DNA from: Bacteroidota bacterium
GTDB lineage: Bacteria > Bacteroidota > Bacteroidia > Bacteroidales > VadinHA17
DNA: 38,129 nt
Assembly: GCA_029564935.1 (NCBI GenBank)
Contig: JAKQPD010000034.1
Span: 1 to 38,129, forward strand
Reading direction: 5' to 3'
The notes beneath the pieces were generated by a model. The model saw only the letters and a list, made by a program, of their open reading frames with translations, had not been told where the DNA came from and did not search any database. The translations under genes were made by a program, and so were the position numbers. Of the stretch, positions 25,271 through 32,492 are shown piece by piece (the first letter of the stretch is position 1; each line of letters starts with the position of its first letter).

Positions 25271-27508
25271 ATGGCAACACGCAGGCAATTCATCAGGATC
25301 ACAACAATGGGTGCCGGAGCTGTCATTGCCGGAGCAGCAGGTTATAAACTGCTTGGTAATGAGCGCAATGCCGCTCACAAGGCTGCAGAGGCAGTTCTGA
25401 CAGGGCGCACCCCGACATACTGTGAGATCTGTTTCTGGAAATGCGCCGGGTGGGTTTACAGGGATGAGAATGGAGCAATAAAAAAGATCACCGGGAATAA
25501 TGAAGATCTCAACTGTAATGGTCGTTTCTGCCCCCGCGGAACCGGAGGGGTGGGAATGTATTATGATGAGGACCGCCTGCGTACACCACTCATCAGGACA
25601 GAGGAGCGTGGTAAACAGAGTTTCCGCGAAGCTACATGGGATGAAGCTTTTGATTATATCGCAGAAAAAATCAAGGTCATTTCTGCTGAACATGGCCCTG
25701 AATGTCTTGCTCTTTTCACTCACGGATCGGGAGGAAAATACTTCTCAACCCTTCTGCGGGCACTTGGCTCACCTCATATCGCAGCACCATCATATGCACA
25801 ATGCCGCGGACCCCGTGAAGTGGCATTCCAGGCAACATTCGGCGAAGCGATCGAAAGTCCTGAACGAACCGATATACGCGATACAAAATGCCTTGTCCTG
25901 ATAGGCAGTCATATCGGTGAAAACATGCACAACGGCCAGGTTCAGGAGATGTCCGATGCCATCGACAAGGGAGCCACGATAATTACTGTTGATCCCCGAT
26001 ACTCAACTGCTGCCGGAAAATCAAAATACTGGTTGCCAATCAAACCGGCCACCGATCTTGCATTACTGCTGGCCTGGATAAACGTTATTATCACTGAAGA
26101 ACTGTACGACAAACCATATGTTGAAAAATATACATATGGCTTTGAATATCTCAGGGATCATGTGAAAAATATGACTCCCGAATGGGCCTATGGTATCACA
26201 ACAATTGATCCGACTGTCATACGTGAGACAGCCCGCGAGATGGCTAATGCCGCTCCGGCAGTTATTGTTCACCCGGGTCGCCATGTTACCTGGTACGGTG
26301 ATGACACCCAGCGAATGAGGGCTGTCGCCATCCTTAACGCCATTCTTGGTTCATGGGGACGAAGAGGAGGATTCTACCGTCCGGAGACCTTCAGTATCGC
26401 GGAACCGGAACACCCTCCCTTCCCGACTCCGAAAAGATCATGGAGAACAGAATTCCCTGATCTGTACAAACTGGCTGATACAGTACTTGCCAACGGAGTA
26501 TGCGATGCCACAGTCCCTGATCCCAGCAGGCATTGCCAGTTCCAGGGTTGGATCGTCAACGGGACAAACCTGATAGAAACACTTCCAAACCAGGAAAACA
26601 CCCTGAAAGCCATCCAGTCCCTTCAGCTTCTTGTAGTGATTGATACTATGCCGATGGAAATAACAGGCTGGGCTGATGTTGTCCTTCCTGAATGTACATA
26701 CCTCGAGAGATATGATGAACTGAGAGTGGGACCACACCGCAAACCGCAAATTGCCCTCAGAATGCCTGCAACAGAACCTTTATATAATACAAAACCGGCA
26801 TTCTGGATGGCAAGAGAGCTCGCTAAAAGACTGGGCGTAATAGATTATTTCCCCTTTGAGAAAATTGAGGATCAGCTTGACTGGCAGCTAAAGCAGATCG
26901 GAAGCAGCCTCGAAGAAATGAAAAAGACCGGGGTTAAAACCTTTGAACGCCCTTATGAAGACCTGTATTTTGCTCCCGGCGAAAATGTTGAGTTTTATAC
27001 ACCAAGCGGTAAAATTGAACTTTACTCTCTGTCAATTGAAGAGGCCGGATTTGATCCTATGCCAAAATACACTCCTCATGAAGAACCTCCGGAGGGTTAT
27101 TACAGGCTCAATTACGGTCGTGCCCCAATGCATACTTTCAGCCGGACTGCTAATAATCCCAATCTGACCGATCTTATGGATGAAAACAGCCTGTGGGTTA
27201 ATCCGGGAGTTGCAAAAGAGTGGGGGTTGACAAGCGGACAATATATCTACCTCGAGAACCAGGATGGCAAACGTTCAGAATTCCCGATAAAAGTAAGAGT
27301 AACGGAACGTATCCGCTGGGATTCAGTATATATGGTTCATGGCTTTGGCCACGATCAGAAAAAACTGAAACGGTGTTACGGCAAGGGAGCCAGCGATACC
27401 AATCTTATTACTAAAGTACTTGTGGATCCTATAATGGGAGGTACAGGAATGAGAGGAAATTTCGTTACTTTCATTACTGACCTTAAATCAGGGGAGGCGA
27501 GATCATGA
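25271..27508 (+). CDS. PsrA/PhsA-like molybdopterin oxidoreductase catalytic subunit
   Basis: This 745-residue Mo-bisMGD enzyme of the polysulfide/thiosulfate reductase group (CISM catalytic subunit) opens with a Tat-type signal, TRRQFIRITTMGAGAVIAG. The [4Fe-4S] site uses C51, C54, C58 and C87 (YCEICFWKC then RFCPRG). The likely molybdenum ligand is C178 in SYAQCRGPREV; Cys is usual in Psr/Phs/Nap-like enzymes. A pterin segment (TVDPRYSTAAGKSKYWLPI) and the C-terminal MopB-binding domain (residues 600-740) follow. Its stop overlaps the start of the ferredoxin gene. The YeeE/YedE and rhodanese genes favour thiosulfate, polysulfide or sulfur as substrate. Tetrathionate or arsenate cannot be excluded by eye. 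Confidence 0.85.
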   Translation: MATRRQFIRITTMGAGAVIAGAAGYKLLGNERNAAHKAAEAVLTGRTPTYCEICFWKCAGWVYRDENGAIKKITGNNEDLNCNGRFCPRGTGGVGMYYDEDRLRTPLIRTEERGKQSFREATWDEAFDYIAEKIKVISAEHGPECLALFTHGSGGKYFSTLLRALGSPHIAAPSYAQCRGPREVAFQATFGEAIESPERTDIRDTKCLVLIGSHIGENMHNGQVQEMSDAIDKGATIITVDPRYSTAAGKSKYWLPIKPATDLALLLAWINVIITEELYDKPYVEKYTYGFEYLRDHVKNMTPEWAYGITTIDPTVIRETAREMANAAPAVIVHPGRHVTWYGDDTQRMRAVAILNAILGSWGRRGGFYRPETFSIAEPEHPPFPTPKRSWRTEFPDLYKLADTVLANGVCDATVPDPSRHCQFQGWIVNGTNLIETLPNQENTLKAIQSLQLLVVIDTMPMEITGWADVVLPECTYLERYDELRVGPHRKPQIALRMPATEPLYNTKPAFWMARELAKRLGVIDYFPFEKIEDQLDWQLKQIGSSLEEMKKTGVKTFERPYEDLYFAPGENVEFYTPSGKIELYSLSIEEAGFDPMPKYTPHEEPPEGYYRLNYGRAPMHTFSRTANNPNLTDLMDENSLWVNPGVAKEWGLTSGQYIYLENQDGKRSEFPIKVRVTERIRWDSVYMVHGFGHDQKKLKRCYGKGASDTNLITKVLVDPIMGGTGMRGNFVTFITDLKSGEARS

Positions 27509-28038
27509 GATACGCAATGGCTGTTGATACGAAGAAATGCGTTGGTTGCAGCGATTGTGTTGTTGCCTGCCAGACTGAGAACAATGTACCGATCGGATTC
27601 TGCCGTGACTGGGTTGTGGAGGTGATCGACGGAACTTATCCGCAGCTGGAAGTTGAGCTGAGATCAGAACGGTGCAATCACTGTGAAAATGCACCCTGTG
27701 TAAGATGCTGCCCGACCGGAGCAAGTCATATTGCTGAAGGAGGAATTGTCCTGGTCAAACCCGGCAAATGTATCGGCTGTGGAGCCTGTATCGCCTCCTG
27801 CCCCTATGATGCACGTTTCCCTCATCCGAAAGGATATGTGGATAAATGTACCTTCTGTATTCACCGCGTGAAACAGGGGATGAAACCTTCATGTGTATCG
27901 GTATGCCCGACAAAATGCATGTATTTCGGCGATCTCGATGATCCCAACAGTGATGTAAGCCAGGTGCTGAAAAAACGTAAACATAAAACCCTCATCCCTG
28001 AGGCCGGAACCTTACCCCAGTTGTACTTCCTAATCTGA
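27505..28038 (+). CDS. PsrB/PhsB-like four-cluster ferredoxin subunit
   Basis: This 177-residue electron-transfer subunit contains sixteen or so cysteines arranged for four [4Fe-4S] clusters: CVGCSDCVVACQ, CNHCENAPCVRCCPTG, CIGCGACIASCPYD, and CTFCIHRV with CVSVCPT. It passes electrons between the NrfD membrane subunit and the molybdoenzyme. The start overlaps the psrA-like stop by 4 bases and the stop is 7 bases before the NrfD gene, so the three subunits are translated together. It has no signal of its own; as in other CISM enzymes it would be carried out with the Tat-exported catalytic subunit. Confidence 0.93.
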   Translation: MRYAMAVDTKKCVGCSDCVVACQTENNVPIGFCRDWVVEVIDGTYPQLEVELRSERCNHCENAPCVRCCPTGASHIAEGGIVLVKPGKCIGCGACIASCPYDARFPHPKGYVDKCTFCIHRVKQGMKPSCVSVCPTKCMYFGDLDDPNSDVSQVLKKRKHKTLIPEAGTLPQLYFLI

Positions 28039-28045
28039 GAAACAA

Positions 28046-28987
28046 ATGAAAGAAGAACTTATCATCAGCGGAAGGGAGAATTTGTTGGTCGACCCGCAAC
28101 TGCATATCTGGCACTGGCCCATCCCGCTTTATCTTTTCCTGGGCGGACTGGCAGCCGGGGTACTGTTTTTTGCCGCCCTCTACCATCTGTTGGGAAAAGA
28201 GGAGGAATACCGTACTGCCGTGCGGAAAGCACCTTTTATAGCCCCTTTTGCACTGGTCATAGGCCTGATATGTCTGTTTATCGACCTTAACCATAAAGCA
28301 TATTTCTGGCAGCTTTATACTACTATCAGAATTGAATCCCCAATGTCCTGGGGTGCCTGGACATTGCTCGTTATAACTGTTTCGGCTTTTATCTGGTGTG
28401 CTCTGCACATCAGGGAGTATTTCCCCGCCTGGGACTGGAAATATAAATGGCTCAGGGATCTTGAGAGCTTCTTTAACAGATATAAGAAACAGCTTGCCTG
28501 GGTGATGCTCATATTTGCAATAATTACCGGCGTCTATACCGGCATATTACTCTCTGCTTTCAATGCCAGACCTCTCTGGAACACATCGGTGCTCGGTCCG
28601 CTTTTTCTTGCGTCAGGGCTCTCAGCAGGTGCTGCAGCAATTGTACTGTTATCAAAAGATAAAAAGGAAAGATTGCTGTTCACAAAGATAGATCTGATAA
28701 TACTTGGCACGGAACTTTTCCTGATCGTCCATATGTTCATGGGATTCCTGGCCAGTACACAGGTACAGATCGAAGCGGCACAGCTCTTTCTGGGCGGACC
28801 TTATACAGTGGTTTTCTGGATTTTCGTAGTTATCCTCGGTATAATCATACCGGGTGTTCTCGATCTGATGGAGATGCGGGGTAAACATATTCCTGCAGTA
28901 TTACCCGGTATTCTTGTTCTGACGGGTAGCTTCGTCTTCCGTTTTGTATTTGTTTTTGCCGGCCAGGTCAGTCGCTGGCTTTACTGA
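28046..28987 (+). CDS. NrfD/PsrC-like membrane quinol subunit
   Basis: This 313-residue integral membrane protein has about eight helices of the NrfD/PsrC family, the quinone-linked anchor of CISM enzymes. The N-terminal WHWPIPLYLFLGGLAAGVLF is the family's first-helix signature, followed by LFIDLNHKAYFWQLY and SPMSWGAWTLL, where quinone-site residues cluster in PsrC. The C-terminal part has AQLFLGGPYTVVFW near helix 7. It completes the three-subunit reductase. Two YeeE/YedE genes follow 21 bases downstream. Confidence 0.92.
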   Translation: MKEELIISGRENLLVDPQLHIWHWPIPLYLFLGGLAAGVLFFAALYHLLGKEEEYRTAVRKAPFIAPFALVIGLICLFIDLNHKAYFWQLYTTIRIESPMSWGAWTLLVITVSAFIWCALHIREYFPAWDWKYKWLRDLESFFNRYKKQLAWVMLIFAIITGVYTGILLSAFNARPLWNTSVLGPLFLASGLSAGAAAIVLLSKDKKERLLFTKIDLIILGTELFLIVHMFMGFLASTQVQIEAAQLFLGGPYTVVFWIFVVILGIIIPGVLDLMEMRGKHIPAVLPGILVLTGSFVFRFVFVFAGQVSRWLY

Positions 28988-29008
28988 AATTAATAAAACA
29001 TAAATTAT

Positions 29009-29545
29009 ATGACCATTAACACAAGTAAAGATAAGAGCAGAAAATACCTTAATCCCTACCTTGGCGGGGTACTTCTGGGACTGGTACTGCTTTCTGCCAA
29101 TTTTATCGCCGGAAGAGGATTGGGAGCCAGCGGCGCTATCAAAAGCGTTGTGGCGACTACAATCGGAACTGTAAATAAGGATGCCATCGGTACTATGCCT
29201 TTTATGGCCGAATATGCTGAATCGCACAGTGGTAATCCAATGAAGTCGTGGCTTGTCTTCGAGATGTTTGGAGTTATTGTCGGTGGTTTTCTGTCAGGGG
29301 CAGTAGCGGGCAGACTTAAGCTTAAAGTTGAACATTCGCCTAAGATCAGTTCCCGGAGAAGACTGATTTTCGCTCTGGCCGGAGGGATACTTTTTGGCTT
29401 CGGCTCACAGCTGGGACGAGGTTGTACAAGCGGTTCAGCCCTGAGTGGTATGGCTGTACTTTCTCTGGGAGGATTCATAACCATGATGGCAATCTTCGGA
29501 ACAGCCTATGCACTGGCATATTTTTTCAGAAAGAACTGGATCTAA
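29009..29545 (+). CDS. YeeE/YedE thiosulfate-transporter half, first copy
   Basis: This 178-residue protein has four or five transmembrane helices and the YeeE/YedE motif SQLGRGCTSGSALSGMAVLS, whose cysteine is part of the relay that passes thiosulfate through the TsuA/YeeE channel. TsuA-type proteins are about 330-360 residues with two such repeats. Here the function is carried by two half-length genes in a row, which presumably pair. The N-terminal half reads GGVLLGLVLLSANFIAGRGLGASG. It lies in the Psr-type operon, so the supplied compound is probably a sulfur substrate for the reductase or for thiol synthesis. Confidence 0.88.
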   Translation: MTINTSKDKSRKYLNPYLGGVLLGLVLLSANFIAGRGLGASGAIKSVVATTIGTVNKDAIGTMPFMAEYAESHSGNPMKSWLVFEMFGVIVGGFLSGAVAGRLKLKVEHSPKISSRRRLIFALAGGILFGFGSQLGRGCTSGSALSGMAVLSLGGFITMMAIFGTAYALAYFFRKNWI

Positions 29546-29562
29546 ATTGAAAGGAGGAAAGT

Positions 29563-30153
29563 ATGGGACCACTGGCACCAAATGAAATAATATCAGAAAA
29601 TACGAATTTTTTACTCGCATTCTTTATAGGTATAGCTTTCGGATGGGTACTTGAGAGCTCCGGATTCTCATCGAGCCGGAAACTGGCAGGTATCTTCTAT
29701 GGCTATGATGCCGTTGTACTGAAAGTCTTTTTTACGGCAGCAATAACAGCCATGCTTGGACTACTGTTCATGAGTGCTTTCGGCTGGATTGACCTGACCC
29801 TTGTATATGTCAATCCGACATACCTCACCTCTGCAATAGTGGGCGGGGTAGTAATGGGTGCGGGGTTTATTATGGGAGGATTCTGCCCGGGAACAAGCTT
29901 CTGCGGTGCAGCTATAGGAAAGATCGATGCAATGGTATTTATCGGAGGACTTTTCATCGGCGTATATGGTTTCGCCTTTACATACGGCTGGTGGGAAAAG
30001 CTTTATCTGGCAAGATACCTGGGAGAACCTAAGATAAGTGACAAACTGGGTCTTTCTGACGGTCTTTTCGGACTCTTTATGATTCTTGTTGCTCTTGGCA
30101 TGTTTGTTGTTGCCGAATGGGCTGAAAAGAAATTCCCAAGGGAAGAATATTAA
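29563..30153 (+). CDS. YeeE/YedE thiosulfate-transporter half, second copy
   Basis: This 196-residue protein is the partner half. It starts at the ATG at 29563, preceded by the unusually good ribosome binding site AGGAGG (a purine-rich AAAGGAGGAAAG). It has four or five helices, the first-helix segment FFIGIAFGWVLESSGFSSSR, and the cysteine motif MGGFCPGTSFCGAAIGKIDAM, with two cysteines against the single one in the upstream copy. Both halves together would match the two-repeat TsuA fold. It is followed 16 bases later by the rhodanese-like gene. Confidence 0.88.
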   Translation: MGPLAPNEIISENTNFLLAFFIGIAFGWVLESSGFSSSRKLAGIFYGYDAVVLKVFFTAAITAMLGLLFMSAFGWIDLTLVYVNPTYLTSAIVGGVVMGAGFIMGGFCPGTSFCGAAIGKIDAMVFIGGLFIGVYGFAFTYGWWEKLYLARYLGEPKISDKLGLSDGLFGLFMILVALGMFVVAEWAEKKFPREEY

Positions 30154-30169
30154 TCAAAAATCAATCATA

Positions 30170-30793
30170 ATGAAACAATTAAAACTACTCGCACTTATTA
30201 TTATTCCTCTCGGGATAATAATTGCTGCCATGCCGGCGGATAAGGTAAATCACTCCCGGCTTACGCCCGGTGAACTTCTTCAGGAAGCAGGGTCTGGTGT
30301 ACAGTTCATTTCTCCCGATATTGTTGCTGACATGCTTGTAAGGAAAGATCCTTCTCTCAGACTTATCGATGTCAGAACACCTGAGGAATTCGAAACATAT
30401 AGCTTACCAGGGTCAATAAATGTACCTCTTAGCAATCTCCTTTCTGATGAATTTTCTGATATACTGAATCAGGATGCCTATACTAATGTTTTCTATTCAA
30501 ACGGATCAGTATATGCCAATCAGGCATGGATGATCACCAGGCAGCTCGGATATGAAAATAATTTCGTTCTTGAAGGAGGACTCAACTACTGGTTCGGGAA
30601 CATACTCTCGCCTGCATCACCTTCACAAACCAGTCCTGATGAGGAGTTTGCCAGATATGATTTCCGAAAAAGTGCAGCAGCTGCACTTGGCGGAGGAGGA
30701 GTCGTTTCAACTGATGCAGCATCACCTTCACCAAAAGCAGTAAAACCACCTGTTACTGCAAAGTCAAAAAAGAAGCCCTCTGGTGGTTGCTAA
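30170..30793 (+). CDS. Rhodanese-like protein with serine active site and C-terminal GGC tail
   Basis: This 207-residue exported protein has a signal or anchor (residues 1-22) and a rhodanese domain (about 48-145): RLIDVRTPEEFETYSLPGSI and NFVLEGGLNYW. The position of the catalytic cysteine is Ser110 in VFYSNGSVYANQAW, so it cannot form the usual Cys-persulfide. The protein has one cysteine, residue 207, the last residue, in PSGGC after a flexible Ala/Pro/Lys tail (170-203). This placement resembles sulfur-carrier proteins such as SoxY, whose swinging arm ends GGCGG. I start at the ATG at 30170; a frame from 30086 overlaps the upstream gene. It ends the Psr/YeeE operon. Confidence 0.85.
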   Translation: MKQLKLLALIIIPLGIIIAAMPADKVNHSRLTPGELLQEAGSGVQFISPDIVADMLVRKDPSLRLIDVRTPEEFETYSLPGSINVPLSNLLSDEFSDILNQDAYTNVFYSNGSVYANQAWMITRQLGYENNFVLEGGLNYWFGNILSPASPSQTSPDEEFARYDFRKSAAAALGGGGVVSTDAASPSPKAVKPPVTAKSKKKPSGGC

Positions 30794-30823
30794 CTTAAAT
30801 AATTCATATACTACTATATAACT

Positions 30824-30884
30824 CACCCCTAAATCCCCCGAGGGGGACTTTTGAATCTGAGCGCCCCCCTGGGGGCAAGGGGTG
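30824..30884. repeat. Compound GC-rich palindromic repeat
   Basis: Outer CACCCCT (30824-30830) and AGGGGTG (30878-30884) enclose two small hairpins, TCCCCC-GA-GGGGGA (30834-30847) and GCCCCC-CT-GGGGGC (30863-30876). This type of CCCCCGAGGGGG intergenic element is common in Bacteroidota genomes as I recall. It follows the Psr-type operon and could end its transcription, although no T tract follows. The remaining gap to 31245 contains an acyl-CoA synthetase relic and the promoter of the HlyD gene. Confidence 0.6.
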
Positions 30885-30903
30885 GCAAGAAGGGCAGGAG
30901 TTA

Positions 30904-31030
30904 TTATAGTTGATGTTCCTGAAGCTCCTTTGTCAGCTCTTCACCGGGATTATAGTTTTTGGAAAGTATTATGGCTGCTTTCACTATCTGCCCCCTGTCC
31001 GGGTCAGGTACAGCTGTATATGACCTGGCG
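30904..31030 (-). pseudogene. Relic of AMP-forming acyl-CoA synthetase
   Basis: The minus-strand frame reads AVPDPDRGQIVKAAIILSKN then YNPGEELTKELQEH before a stop. This is the C-terminal lid-domain segment of acyl- or acetyl-CoA synthetases (family form VPDPDRGE-VKAFIVL...ELKKELQEHV). The downstream catalytic-lysine region is missing, and upstream the similarity is lost within a few codons, so both ends have been cut. The open frame extends to 31227, but that part does not match the family. Confidence 0.6.
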
Positions 31031-31199
31031 GATATGTATAATAAGGTCCGGGCCCAGATCTGGCAGCAAGGGTTTCTGCTGAGATACCTGCTATTTCCAG
31101 GATCTTGTTTATCCTTTAAGCAATCTGCTTTATTTGTTCTGTCATGATATATGCTTTTTGGAATTTCAATATTATATAAATTTTTTTGATATGACTTGT

Positions 31200-31207
31200 T
31201 ATCTTTG
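31200..31207 (+). promoter_or_regulatory. -7 box before HlyD/TolC operon
   Basis: TATCTTTG matches the Bacteroidota -7 consensus and lies 38 bases before the HlyD ATG, in an AT-rich stretch. A TTG at 31186-31188 is too close to be the -33 element, so that part is uncertain. Confidence 0.45.
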
Positions 31208-31245
31208 CCGTTTAATAGAACAACCATAAATAGTTTTAATTTATA

Positions 31246-32481
31246 ATGAAGATCAAACAGAAAATGATCCGGAAAAGGATTTTGCCCATAACATTGATCC
31301 TGATCTGTTTATTGGCAGCGGTATTTTTTGGAACCATGTATTTAAAGCCGTCTCCAATAAAGCAGACAGACTTTCTTACTTCAATAGTTGATTATGGCCC
31401 TGTTTTTACCTCAGTGCCGGCATCAGGGATAGTAAATCCTGAAAACGAAGTATTGTTATTAAGCCCGGTATCAAGCCTTGTATCCTCAATTGTCCAGGCT
31501 CCGGGAAGACGTGTATCGAAGGGAAGTACAATTCTTACCCTTGATCCCAAATCGCTGATACAGGAGATTGACAACCTGAAAGATCAACTGGTTGTGATGG
31601 AAAATGATCTTCAGAAGAACAGGTTGAATTCCAGGAGCATCAGGGTTGACCTTGATTATAATGTGGAAGTAAAGAGCCTGAGGATCACATCGCTTAAAAC
31701 AGAACTTGAGGATCAGGAACAACTTCTTAAAGTGGGAGGCATATCTCCTGCTCTTCATGAACAAACTAAGGAAGAGCTTATACTGGCTGAAAAAGACCTG
31801 AAAATGACCCTTGAAAAAAATTCAATACGCCTGAAACAGCTTGAGGCAGATGAAAAGGGGCTTCAGCTGCAGATGGATATGAGGCAAAAAGAACTTGAGC
31901 TCAGACAGGATCTGCTTAACAAACTGACGGTCAGGGCAACCTCGGATGGTATAATTCTCGGTATATATACAAGCGTTGGCGAAAAGGTTGACAAAGACAA
32001 ATTGCTTGTAAAGATGTCGGACCTGTCGACCTTCAAGGTCAAAGCCACAGTTGATAACTCTTACATCGACTATGTAAGGACAGGAGGAGAGGTATATGCA
32101 GTTATTGAAGATACCCGGCTGAAAGGTAAAATCGGAAGTGTGACTCCGGTTTTGAAAGATAAGAAGATAGAATTTGATGTATTTCTTGATTACAGCCATT
32201 ATCAGAATCTTATCCCAAACATGGAAGTGGAGCTTCAGATCGTAACACAACAAAAAGACAGTGTCCTGCGTGTGGAATACGGCCCGGTTTTCAACAGGAA
32301 CAGGCTCCAGGATCTTTTTGTTATAAAGACCGGCAGGGCTGTCAGGAAATCAGTAACAACCGGACTGATAGGAACGGATTTTGTGGAAATAGTTGACGGA
32401 TTATCTCCTGGTGACCATATTATAATATCTGATATTTCCCGCTCCCGGCGAAAAAAGGAAATACAGTTTGAGGAATTATAA
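31246..32481 (+). CDS. HlyD/MFP periplasmic adaptor subunit
   Basis: This 411-residue membrane fusion protein has an N-terminal helix (about 12-30), a lipoyl-like domain split around a coiled coil (about 115-225, rich in Leu, Glu and Lys), then beta-barrel and membrane-proximal domains. Marks: LSPVSSLVSSIVQAPGRRVS for the first lipoyl half, VRATSDGIILGIYTSVGEKV for the second, and the closing VEIVDGLSPGDHIIIS. It would link an inner-membrane pump to the TolC encoded 11 bases downstream. No ABC or RND pump gene is adjacent, so the pump is encoded elsewhere. Confidence 0.88.
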   Translation: MKIKQKMIRKRILPITLILICLLAAVFFGTMYLKPSPIKQTDFLTSIVDYGPVFTSVPASGIVNPENEVLLLSPVSSLVSSIVQAPGRRVSKGSTILTLDPKSLIQEIDNLKDQLVVMENDLQKNRLNSRSIRVDLDYNVEVKSLRITSLKTELEDQEQLLKVGGISPALHEQTKEELILAEKDLKMTLEKNSIRLKQLEADEKGLQLQMDMRQKELELRQDLLNKLTVRATSDGIILGIYTSVGEKVDKDKLLVKMSDLSTFKVKATVDNSYIDYVRTGGEVYAVIEDTRLKGKIGSVTPVLKDKKIEFDVFLDYSHYQNLIPNMEVELQIVTQQKDSVLRVEYGPVFNRNRLQDLFVIKTGRAVRKSVTTGLIGTDFVEIVDGLSPGDHIIISDISRSRRKKEIQFEEL

Positions 32482-32492
32482 ACCGGCCTGTT

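Noticed and set aside
25148-25723. 191-codon minus-strand ORF overlapping the molybdoenzyme gene
   Set aside because: It is antisense to the conserved Fe-S domain and has no recognisable family, so it is a coding shadow.
25271-27508. Respiratory arsenate reductase ArrA, because an ars island lies about 8 kb away
   Set aside because: The gene order with NrfD, YeeE/YedE and rhodanese and the CEICFWKC-type Fe-S site fit Psr/Phs-like sulfur enzymes better; not excluded without phylogeny.
30904-31227. Full 107-codon minus-strand ORF as a gene
   Set aside because: Only the last 35 or so codons resemble a protein family (acyl-CoA synthetase lid domain); the first part looks like chance coding, so the whole is a relic.
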